Positions 35,126 through 43,200 of a stretch of 64,000 nt of DNA are shown in pieces. The notes under the pieces were generated by a model, which saw only the letters and a program-made list of their open reading frames with translations, searched no databases and was not told the DNA's origin. Source of the stretch: Falsiroseomonas frigidaquae (GTDB lineage Bacteria; Pseudomonadota; Alphaproteobacteria; Acetobacterales; Acetobacteraceae); contig NZ_JAAVTX010000003.1 in assembly GCF_012163145.1 (NCBI RefSeq), positions 1 through 64,000 on the forward strand, given 5' to 3'. How positions within the stretch are numbered: the stretch's first letter is position 1; the number at the start of each line of letters is the position of its first letter. The position numbers were made by a program, and so were the translations under genes.

Positions 35126-36037
35126 TCAGCTCTTCCTCTCGATGGTGTAGGCGGCCAGGTCACGCAACAGATCGGCACGCTCACCGAAGCTGTCCAGGTG
35201 GTCCCGTGCCTGGGCCACCAGCCGTTCCGCCTGCATCCGGGCCCTGTCGAGCCCGAGCAGGCCGAGCAGCGTGGCCTTGCCCGCCTCGGCATCCTTGCCG
35301 GTGCGCTTGCCGGTTTCCGCCGCGCTGGCGGTCGCGTCCAATAGATCATCCGCGATCTGGAAGGCGGCGCCGATATCACGGCCGAATGCGGCCAGCGCAT
35401 GGCGCTGGGCCGAGGGCGCCTTGCCAAGGATCGCCCCCGCTTCGGCGGCGAATTCGATCAGCCGCCCGGTCTTCAGCAGCTGCAGCCGCCCGACCTGCAC
35501 CTCGTCCAGCGGTTCGGACGCGGCTTCGGCCAGCATGTCCAGCATCTGCCCGCCGCACATGCCGCGCGCGCCGGCCGCCTTGGCCAGGCAGCGCACCAGT
35601 TCGATCCGCACGGCGGTATCGGCATGGGTCTCCTCATCCGCCAGCGTGCCGAAGGCCATCGCCTGCAGGGCATCGCCCGCGATGATGGCGGTGGCCTCGT
35701 CGAAGGCCTTGTGCACGGTGGGCTTGCCGCGCCGCAGGTCGTCATCATCCATCGCCGGCAGATCATCATGCACCAGCGAATAGGCGTGCAGCATCTCGAT
35801 CGCCGCCGCCACGCGCAGGGCCGCCTGGCGGGAGACGCCGAATTGCCGCGCCCCTTCCAGCACCAGGAAGCCGCGCAGCCGCTTGCCGCCGCCGATCACG
35901 GCATAGCGCATCGCCGCCAGCAACGGCGCCTCCGGTCCCTCGGCCGCGGGCAGGATGTGGTCGAGGGTGGCGTCGATCTCGGTGGCGGCCTGGGCGAGGG
36001 CGGCCTGCAGCGGGGGCATGATCGGGGTGTCCGGCAT
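35126..36037 (-). CDS. ispA: Polyprenyl (farnesyl/geranylgeranyl) diphosphate synthase
   Basis: A 303-residue short-chain trans-prenyltransferase. The first Asp-rich motif lies in [16 protein letters not shown] and the second in [27 protein letters not shown] and GQMLDMLAE are further family marks. The product is likely farnesyl diphosphate, though chain length cannot be settled by eye. Its start overlaps the xseB stop by one base, and dxs follows within 5 bases, so supply of C5 units and their condensation are made from one transcript. Confidence 0.93.
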   Translation of the reverse strand: MPDTPIMPPLQAALAQAATEIDATLDHILPAAEGPEAPLLAAMRYAVIGGGKRLRGFLVLEGARQFGVSRQAALRVAAAIEMLHAYSLVHDDLPAMDDDDLRRGKPTVHKAFDEATAIIAGDALQAMAFGTLADEETHADTAVRIELVRCLAKAAGARGMCGGQMLDMLAEAASEPLDEVQVGRLQLLKTGRLIEFAAEAGAILGKAPSAQRHALAAFGRDIGAAFQIADDLLDATASAAETGKRTGKDAEAGKATLLGLLGLDRARMQAERLVAQARDHLDSFGERADLLRDLAAYTIERKS

Positions 36038-36288
36038 CAGGCCATGTCACGCAGGCCGGCGGCGGAACCCGGGGGCGATTCGACGATGGCCTGCACCTTG
36101 GCCTCGGCCTCCGCCAGCTTCGCCTCACAGTGGCGGCGCAGCAGGGCACCGCGCTCATAGGCCGCCACCGCTTCCTCCAGCTTGCCCTTGCCTGCTTCCA
36201 GGTCCTTCACGATCCCCTCCAGCTCCGCCAGCGCCTCCTCGAAGGAAAGGGAGGCGACCTGCCTTGCCGTGTCAGGCTGAGTTGACAT
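36037..36288 (-). CDS. xseB: Exodeoxyribonuclease VII small subunit
   Basis: An 83-residue XseB, the regulatory small subunit of the exonuclease VII complex, which degrades single-stranded DNA. It shows the usual helical pattern SLSFEEALAELEGIVKDLE followed by GKGKLEEAVAAYERGALLRR. xseA is not in the window. It heads the xseB-ispA-dxs operon and is separated from the histone-deacetylase-like gene by a stem-loop. Confidence 0.95.
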   Translation of the reverse strand: MSTQPDTARQVASLSFEEALAELEGIVKDLEAGKGKLEEAVAAYERGALLRRHCEAKLAEAEAKVQAIVESPPGSAAGLRDMA

Positions 36289-36322
36289 CAGTCTTGTCTT
36301 CCATGGGAAGGGAAATATCTCG

Positions 36323-36339
36323 GCCCGGCGTAGCCGGGC
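36323..36339 (-). terminator. Stem-loop after the histone-deacetylase-like gene
   Basis: GCCCGGC (36323-36329) pairs with GCCGGGC (36333-36339) around GTA, about 25 bases beyond the stop at 36365. The following minus-strand sequence has a short AT-rich patch (GATATTT), which supports a terminator before xseB. Confidence 0.5.
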
Positions 36340-36364
36340 GGAAGGCGGCTGTAAAATGCTGCCA

Positions 36365-37294
36365 TCAGGCGCGCATCAGCGCGCGGACATGGGCCGCCGT
36401 GGACAGGGCCAGCGCCTCCAGGTCGTAGCCGCCCTCCAGCAGGCTCACCAGCCTGCCCGAGCAATGGCGGTCCGCCAGGCCGCAGAGCGCTTCCGTCAGC
36501 CAGGTGAAATCCGCCTCCCGCACCCGGAGCTGCGCCAGCGGGTCGCTGGCATGGGCGTCAAATCCAGCTGACACCACGATGAGGTCAGGGGCGAATCTGT
36601 CAAGCGCAGGCAACAGATCATCCTGCCAGGCGGCGCGGAAGGCGGCGCCGTCGGCACCCGGTGGCAGGGTCGCGTTGAAGATGTTGCCCACCCCGGTTTC
36701 ATGCACGTCGCCGGTGCCGGGGTAGCACGGCCATTGATGGCTGCTGGCGTAGAACAGGCTGGCATCGGCCTCGAAGCAGGCCTGGGTGCCATTGCCGTGA
36801 TGCACGTCGAAATCCACCACCGCCACGCGAGCCAGGCCGTGCGCCGCCTGGGCGTGCCGCGCCGCCACCGCCGCATTGGCGAACAGGCAGAAGCCCATCG
36901 GCCGCTTCGGCTCCGCATGGTGGCCGGGCGGGCGGGTGGCGCAGAAGACGCGGCGCACCTCCCCGGTGCAGACCGCATCGACCCCGGCGATGGCGGCACC
37001 CGCGGCGCGCAGCGCGGCCTCGGCGCTGCCTGCGCTCATCAGCGTGTCGGCATCCAGCGCGACGATCTCATCGCCCTCCGGCCGGATGCCGAGGATGGCA
37101 TCGACATAGCCGGCGGGATGCACGCGCAGAAGCTGCTCCACCGTCGCCAGCGGCGCCTCTGCCCGGATCAATTCGAGAAACTCGCCGGCATCCAGCGCGC
37201 GCAGCACGGCGCGCAACCGGTCCGGACATTCCGGATGGCCCTCGCCGGGGTCATGGCGCAGGCAGGCGAGGTGGGTGAACAGCAGCACGCTCAT
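36365..37294 (-). CDS. Histone deacetylase family (acetylpolyamine/acetoin-utilisation type) hydrolase
   Basis: A 309-residue class II HDAC-like zinc amidohydrolase; bacterial members deacetylate polyamines or other acetylated small molecules. Active-site segments are RPPGHHAEPKR, VVDFDVHHGNGTQ with the metal-binding Asp and His, and SAGFDAHASDPL with the third ligand; the catalytic tyrosine region is LLEGGYDLEAL. Its start overlaps the tusA stop (ATGA), an association also common in relatives but without a known mechanistic reason. Confidence 0.92.
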   Translation of the reverse strand: MSVLLFTHLACLRHDPGEGHPECPDRLRAVLRALDAGEFLELIRAEAPLATVEQLLRVHPAGYVDAILGIRPEGDEIVALDADTLMSAGSAEAALRAAGAAIAGVDAVCTGEVRRVFCATRPPGHHAEPKRPMGFCLFANAAVAARHAQAAHGLARVAVVDFDVHHGNGTQACFEADASLFYASSHQWPCYPGTGDVHETGVGNIFNATLPPGADGAAFRAAWQDDLLPALDRFAPDLIVVSAGFDAHASDPLAQLRVREADFTWLTEALCGLADRHCSGRLVSLLEGGYDLEALALSTAAHVRALMRA

Positions 37295-37548
37295 GCCTCG
37301 GGCTCGGCCTGCGCGGGCGGGTCTTCCCGCTTGCGCAGGGTGAAGCGGAACTGGCCCTTATCCTCGGAAAAGCCGACCAGCGCATGGCCGGTTTCCGCCG
37401 CATAGGCGCGGAAATCCTTGACGCTGGCGGGGTCGGTCGCCAGCACCACCAGCCTTGCGCCGGCGGGCAGCGACCGCAGCGCCTTGTTCGCCTTCAGCAC
37501 CGGCAGGGGGCAGGTCAGGCCCTGAACATCCAACAGCGTCTCGCTCAT
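37291..37548 (-). CDS. tusA: TusA-like sulfurtransferase
   Basis: An 85-residue SirA/TusA protein that relays persulfide sulfur for tRNA thiolation or other sulfur transfer. The signature is LDVQGLTCPLPVLKANKAL, with the active-site Cys in the CPxP motif, and VVLATDPASVKDFRAYA follows. The start at 37548 yields the standard MSETLLDVQGL beginning; a longer frame adds only a Pro/Arg-rich tail. Coupled to the downstream HDAC-like gene. Confidence 0.92.
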   Translation of the reverse strand: MSETLLDVQGLTCPLPVLKANKALRSLPAGARLVVLATDPASVKDFRAYAAETGHALVGFSEDKGQFRFTLRKREDPPAQAEPEA

Positions 37549-37625
37549 GCGCCTGAATCCACCACCGCGCGGCGGAAAGGGCAAGCGCGCTTGCGGCAGG
37601 CGCCGCCGGGCGGCACCCTGGGCGC

Positions 37626-38501
37626 ATGAATTGGCGCATCGGCATCGATCTCGGCGGCACCAAGGTGGAGGTGGCGGCGCTGGACCCCGGCGGGGCGCTG
37701 CGCCTGCGCCGCCGCCTGCCCACCCCCGGCACCTATGCCGAGACGGTGCGCCGCATCGCGGAGATGGTGGCGGCGGCGGAGGCCGAGATCGGCGCCACAG
37801 CGACCATCGGCTGCGGCATCCCCGGCAGCGTCAGCCCCGCCACCGGGCTGATCCGCGGCGCCAACTCCACCTTCCTCAACGGCCAGCCGCTGCAGGCCGA
37901 CCTGGCCGCCGCCATCGGCCGGCCGGTGCGGCTATCCAACGACGCCAATTGCCTGGCGATGAGCGAGTTTCACGACAGCAAGGGCAGCGGCTTCGCCGTC
38001 ATCCTCGGCACCGGCGTCGGCGGCGGGGTGGTGGTGGAGGGGCGGCTGGTGGAGGGCCGCAACCGCGTCGCCGGCGAATGGGGCCATACCCCCCTGCCCT
38101 GGATGACCGCCGCCGAATTCCCCGGCCCGGCCTGCTGGTGCGGCCAGCACGGCTGCATCGAGACCTTCCTCTGCGGCCCCGCGCTGGCCGCCGATGCCGA
38201 TGGCCCCGGCGCGCGGGATGCCTCCGGCCTGCCCTCCCGCGCCGCCGCCGGCGATGCGCGGGCACAGGCGGCGCTGGACCGGCATGTGGACCGGCTGGCC
38301 CGCGCGCTGGCCGGCGTGATCAACCTGCTGGACCCGGAGGTGATCGTGCTCGGCGGGGGCCTGTCCAACATGGCGCATCTGTATGAGGCGCTGCCCCGGC
38401 TGATTCCGCGCCACGTCTTCTCCGACAGCTGCACCACCCAGGTGGTGCAGGCGCGGCATGGCGACAGTTCCGGCGTGCTGGGCGCCGCGCGGCTGTGGTG
38501 A
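37626..38501 (+). CDS. ROK family sugar kinase (fructokinase/N-acetylhexosamine kinase-like)
   Basis: A 291-residue ROK kinase. The ATP-binding segment is GIDLGGTKVEVAALD, the catalytic region LSNDANCLAMSEF, then VILGTGVGGGVVV and the ROK zinc motif with GEWGHTPLP and CWCGQHGCIETFLCGPAL. A glycine-rich VIVLGGGLSNM follows. Its profile is close to Mak/NagK-type kinases. The terminal codons overlap the GTG start of a small membrane protein, which in turn overlaps dinB. Confidence 0.9.
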   Translation: MNWRIGIDLGGTKVEVAALDPGGALRLRRRLPTPGTYAETVRRIAEMVAAAEAEIGATATIGCGIPGSVSPATGLIRGANSTFLNGQPLQADLAAAIGRPVRLSNDANCLAMSEFHDSKGSGFAVILGTGVGGGVVVEGRLVEGRNRVAGEWGHTPLPWMTAAEFPGPACWCGQHGCIETFLCGPALAADADGPGARDASGLPSRAAAGDARAQAALDRHVDRLARALAGVINLLDPEVIVLGGGLSNMAHLYEALPRLIPRHVFSDSCTTQVVQARHGDSSGVLGAARLW

Positions 38502-38788
38502 CGCGCCAGGCCATCGCGGATCTGCTGATGGCCGGCGCGGTGGCGCTGATGCTGGTGGCGATGTGGCACCTGCTGCAGGCCATGGCCGCCACCTTCCGCG
38601 CGATGCGCGCCGGGCATGGCGGCGCCTGGCTGCTGTGGGACGCGCCGCGCTTCCACGATGCCGACCGCGCGCCGCCGGCAGCCCGGCCGCATGTGCGGGC
38701 GGTGATGGCGCGCTTCCACCGGCTGTGGCCCTGGGCGCTGGCGGCGATGGCGCTGGCGATTCCGGCGGCGATCCTGGCGCCCGCCTGA
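38495..38788 (+). CDS. Small hypothetical membrane protein
   Basis: A 97-residue protein with an N-terminal transmembrane helix (ADLLMAGAVALMLVAMWHLL) and a C-terminal one (WPWALAAMALAIPAAILAP), joined by a polar Arg/His-rich loop. It starts with GTG at 38495 or 38498, overlapping the ROK kinase stop, and its TGA overlaps the ATG of dinB. The tight coupling on both sides supports a real gene. I do not recognise the family. Confidence 0.65.
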   Translation: MVTRQAIADLLMAGAVALMLVAMWHLLQAMAATFRAMRAGHGGAWLLWDAPRFHDADRAPPAARPHVRAVMARFHRLWPWALAAMALAIPAAILAPA

Positions 38789-40056
38789 TGCCCGCGCTGT
38801 GCCGGGACTGCCTGGCCCGCGACCCGCCCGGCGCCACCTGCCTGGCCTGCGGCGGGCGCCGGATCATCCGGCATGATTCGCTGTTCACCCTGCCCATCGC
38901 CCATGTCGATTGCGACGCCTTCTATGCCAGCATCGAGAAGCGCGACCGCCCGGAACTGCTGGCCCACCCCGTGATCGTCGGCGGCGGGCGGCGCGGCGTG
39001 GTCTCCGCCGCCTGCTACCTGGCCCGCACCCGCGGCGTGCGCAGCGCCATGCCGATGTTCAAGGCGCTCGCAGCCTGCCCCGATGCGGTGGTGATCAGGC
39101 CGGACATGGCCAAATACGTCGCCGTGGCCCGCGAGATGCGGGAGATGATGGAGGCGCTGACCCCCCTGGTGCAGCCGCTGTCGATCGATGAGGCGGTGCT
39201 CGACCTCTCGGGCACGGAAGCGCTGCACCGCGCCCCGCCCGCGGTGGTCCTGGCCCATTTCGCGCGGGAGGTGGAGCGGCGCCTGCGCATCACCGTCTCG
39301 ATCGGCCTGGCGCCGAACCGGCTGCTGGCCAAGCTGGCGGCGGAACGCGACAAGCCGCGCGGCTTCGCGGTGCTGGGGCCGGAGGCGCGGGACTGGCTGG
39401 CGGGGCAGCCCGTGACGCTGCTGCCCGGCGTCGGCCCCGCGCTCGCGCGCAAACTGACCGCCGCCGGCTTCACCCGCCTCGGCCAGCTGGCCGGGCTGGA
39501 TGCGCGGGAGGCGGCGCGGCGCTTCGGCGAGGATGGACCCGCCCTGGCCGCCCGCGCCCGCGGCGAGGACAGCCGACGGGTCGATCCGGCGCGGGAGGCG
39601 AAGAGCATCTCCGCCGAGACCACCTTCGAGACCGACCTGCGCGCCCTGGCGGAGCTGGAGGCGCCGCTGTGGCAGCTGTGCGAGAAGCTCGGCCGGCGCC
39701 TTTCGGAAAAGGGCCTGGCGGCGGCCGGGGTGGTGCTGAAGCTGAAGACCGACAAATTCGAGACCCGCACCCGCACCGTGCGCCTCGGCCGGCCGACGAA
39801 GCTGCCGGAGATGCTGTTCCGCGCCGCTCAGCCGATGCTGGCGAAGGAGGCGACGGGCGCGGCCTTCCGGCTGATCGGCATCGGATCGCAGCCGCTGGCG
39901 CCCGGCGACCAGGCGGATCTGCCGGACCTGGCGGACCCGGATGTGGCGCGGCGGGCCGGGCGCTGGGCGGCGGTGGAGAAGCTGCGGGCCCGCTTCGGCG
40001 CCGATGCGGTGATCAGCGGGCGGGCACTGGGCGGCCGGAAGCGGGACGCGGAGTAG
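38788..40056 (+). CDS. dinB: DNA polymerase IV (Y-family), with N-terminal zinc-finger-like extension
   Basis: A 422-residue translesion polymerase. Catalytic acids are in HVDCDAFYASIEK and PLSIDEAVLDLSG (the usual SIDEAYLD or SIDEAFLD has Val here); the helix-hairpin-helix LLPGVGPALARKLTAAG and a little-finger domain follow. The first 40 residues carry CRDC and CLAC pairs 11 residues apart, likely a zinc knuckle, an extension I associate with one alphaproteobacterial DinB subgroup. The ATG at 38788 overlaps the stop of the small membrane protein. No SOS box was recognised, as it is the third gene of its unit. Confidence 0.92.
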   Translation: MPALCRDCLARDPPGATCLACGGRRIIRHDSLFTLPIAHVDCDAFYASIEKRDRPELLAHPVIVGGGRRGVVSAACYLARTRGVRSAMPMFKALAACPDAVVIRPDMAKYVAVAREMREMMEALTPLVQPLSIDEAVLDLSGTEALHRAPPAVVLAHFAREVERRLRITVSIGLAPNRLLAKLAAERDKPRGFAVLGPEARDWLAGQPVTLLPGVGPALARKLTAAGFTRLGQLAGLDAREAARRFGEDGPALAARARGEDSRRVDPAREAKSISAETTFETDLRALAELEAPLWQLCEKLGRRLSEKGLAAAGVVLKLKTDKFETRTRTVRLGRPTKLPEMLFRAAQPMLAKEATGAAFRLIGIGSQPLAPGDQADLPDLADPDVARRAGRWAAVEKLRARFGADAVISGRALGGRKRDAE

Positions 40057-40062
40057 GCACGG

Positions 40063-40083
40063 CAGCAGCCCGTTTTGCTGCTG
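40063..40083 (+). terminator. Stem-loop after dinB
   Basis: CAGCAGC (40063-40069) pairs with GCTGCTG (40077-40083) around a T-rich loop, 6 bases after the stop. A likely transcription end for the ROK kinase-dinB unit. Confidence 0.5.
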
Positions 40084-40137
40084 GATTGAGCTTCTCAACC
40101 GGAAAGCCAACGAATCGGGCGTCGCTCCACCCAGGCG

Positions 40138-40152
40138 AACACAATTTGTGTT
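40138..40152. promoter_or_regulatory. Perfect 15-bp palindrome upstream of the giant repeat protein
   Basis: AACACAA-T-TTGTGTT is a perfect palindrome in the AT-richer 230-base region between dinB and the gene at 40287. It could be an operator. The rest of this intergenic region shows no further feature that I can name. Confidence 0.35.
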
Positions 40153-40286
40153 TTAGGATTATTTTCACGTTCCGGCGAGATTTCCTGCCGGATATGGAAG
40201 TGGCGCCTCGGCTAAATCATGCTGTTCCGACGTTTCCTGCATCATGTTCAGGCAGGTAGCGGCTTTGACGGCAGGGCCAGGGATCC

Positions 40287-43200
40287 ATGAATACGGCATC
40301 ACAGGCTTCGCCCTTGCCACCCCGGGAATTCACGTCGCGACAGGGCGCCGTGCAGATCCTCGGCGATCTGGGCTGGAAGGTCTTGCAGGAGGATCCGGGG
40401 CCGGACGCCCCGGTGCAGGTGGATCTTGTCCTGGCGCACGCGAATTATGGGGTGGCGCTGCTGGACCTGGAGCCGCGCCCCACGGCCGCGCCGGTGCAGA
40501 TGCTGCACGAAAGGCTGCGCTCCATCGGCTTCCGGCGCAACTGCTCCGGCACGGTGCCGGTGATTCATCTGGTGCTGGGCGAGCGCGACATGTGGCGCCT
40601 GCTGTTGATGCTCGACCATGCCTTCGCCGCGGCGCCGGCGATCGCCCAGGCGGGCGACCCGAGGGGGCTGCGCTGGATGGAGCAGGTTCGGCTGGCCCTG
40701 CGTCCGGCGCCCACTGCCCCGGAAGATGCCCAGGGAGGAAGCAAGAGAGGGAGCCAGAGAGGAAGCCAGGGAGCCGCCCCGGTCGGTAGGGCGACGGCGT
40801 CTGCGCCACGGGCTGCGAAGCCGGCGGATGCGACGACGCCCGATGTTGCGGCCGCCATCGCGGCGTTGCTCTCCGCGGCGGATGACGGCGCTCCGGAGAA
40901 TGCGGGCAAGCCGCCGCATCGCGCTCCCCCCCGCCGCCTTCTGGTACCGATCGCGGGACTGTCGCTGGTGGCGTTCGGCATGGCGGGTGCTTTCCTGCAT
41001 GCCCCGGCCACCGCGCCGCTGCCGGCAACCTCCGTCACCCAGGGGGCCGCCGGCACCCAGGCGGCGGCCGACACCCCCTTGCAAGGCGCGCCTTTGTCGT
41101 CGGACCCGGCTGCCCTGGCGGAGCCCGACCCGCCGCCCCTGACCCTCGCCGCCTATCGCCAGAAGGTCGAGGCGGACCTGTCGTCCGAGCCTGCCGGGAC
41201 ACCACCTGCCACCGTCACGCGGTCGCCGGAACGCGACAAGCCGCGGCTGACGCCCGCAGTCGAGGCGCGAGCCGCGACGGCCGATCCCGTTGCGGTGGAG
41301 GCCCAGGCGGCGCTGCCGCCAAGCCCGGCCCCAGGCGGAGAGGCCGCCGACGCGCCCGTGCCGACGGCCCAGCTTCCCCCTGCGGCGGCGCCAGGCGACA
41401 TCATCCTGTGGCAGCGGCCGCCCGAAGCGGAAGCTGCGGCGGATGGCGCGGCACAGGCAGCCTCGCCGTCGGCAGACGCGCCGGAAGCAGCTGAGCCCGC
41501 ACCCGCGCTCCAGGAGCCGGACGAGGCCCGGCCGGAAATGCGCCTGGCGGAACTTGCGGCCGCGGCCGCTCCGGACGACGTCACGCCGCCAGCGCCCGGC
41601 ACCGCGCCGCCCCCGGCCAGCCGGCCCCCCGAAAGCCCGTCCGCGGAGGGCGAGCCCGAGCCCCTCGCCGCCCGGGCGACGACCCTGCCGGCCGCTGCCG
41701 CATCGGGAACGCAGGCGACGGTGCCGCAACCCACGACCGCAGCCGCCAGCCTGACCTCAGGGGCCGAAAGCGAAGGCTTGGCCGCGGCCGAATCGGGCAT
41801 TCAGGAGGCGGTGCCGGCGGACACAGCCGCACCACAACCCGCGACTGCGACCGCCAGCCTGCCCCCGGCGACCGGGAGCGAAGGCTTGGCCGGCTCTGGG
41901 GCCACCCCGCCGGCCGAACCGGGCATTCAGGAGGCGGTGCCGCCGAACACACACGCACCGCAACTCACGACCGCAGCCGCCAGCCTGACCTCAGGGGCCG
42001 AAAGCGAAGGCTTGGCCGCCTCTGGGGCCACCCCGCCGGCCGCGGCCGCATCGGGTATGCAGGAGGCGGTGGTACCAGGCGCCGCTGCGACAGGACCAAC
42101 GGCCGCAGCAGCGAGCTGGGCCTCGGCAACCCCAGTGCCTCAGGCCGAGACCACGCATCTGGCGGCCTCGGGGGCGGCTATGTCGGCCGCGGACGCCAGC
42201 TCGGCTTCCGAGAGCATGGCAGCCGGGAATGAGCGTGAGCCCGCCGCCGGATCAGGGGTGGCCCTGCCGGCTGCTTCCACGGAGGTGACGGTGTCACCGG
42301 CACCGGAGCCAGTGGCCGCAGCCGCCAACCTGGCCTCCGAAAGCCCGGCTTCCGCGGACGAGAGCGAGCCCCGCCTGGCACAGGGCGCGGCGCCGCCGGC
42401 CTCAGCGGCATCGGGGGTGCAGGAGGTGGTGCAGCCGGACCCTCCTGTACCGGAACCTGCTGCTGTCGCCTCCAGCTTTGCCTCCGGAAGTCGGGCATCC
42501 GAGGCGGATCACGCGTCCTCGGCCGCCTCGGGGACAGCCCTGCCAGACGCTTCCGCAGCGGAAACGCAGGCGACGGAGCGGCCGGATGCTCCGGCACCGG
42601 CGCCCGCAGCCGCAGCAGCCAGCATGGCCTCCGGAAGCTCCGCATCCGAGACGGAGCGCGCGTCCTCGGCCGCCTCGGGGACAACCCTGCCGGACGCTTC
42701 CGCAGCGGGAACTCAGGCGACAGAGCGGCCGGATGCTCCGGCAGCGGTGCCTGCGGCCGCAGCAGTCAGCATGGCCTCCGGAAGCTCCGCATCCGAAACG
42801 GAGCACGCGTCCTCGGCCGCCTCGGGGACAACCCTGCCGGACGCTTCCACAGCGGGAAGGCAGGTGACGGAGCGGCCGGATGCTCCGGCGCCCGAGGCCG
42901 CAGCAGCCAGCATGGCCTCCGGAAGCTCCGCATCCGAGATGGAGCGCGCGTCCTCGGCCGCCTCGGGGACAACCCTGCCGGACGCTTCCGCAGCGGGAAC
43001 GCAGGTGACGGAGCGGCCGGATGCTCCGGCACCGGCGCCCGTGGCCGCAGCAGCCAGCATGGCCTCCGGAAGCTCCGCATCCGAGACCGAGCGCGCGTCC
43101 CTGGCCGCCTCGGGGACAACCCTGCGGGACGCTTCCGCAGCGGGAAGGCAGGTAACGGAGCGGCCGGATGCCCCGGCACCGGTGCCCGCGGCCGCAGCAG

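Noticed and set aside
38458-38787. N-terminal extension of DinB reaching back into the ROK kinase gene
   Set aside because: The extra residues are Ala/Gly/Arg-rich without similarity, and the zinc-knuckle start at 38788 overlaps the stop of the preceding small gene as expected for coupling.
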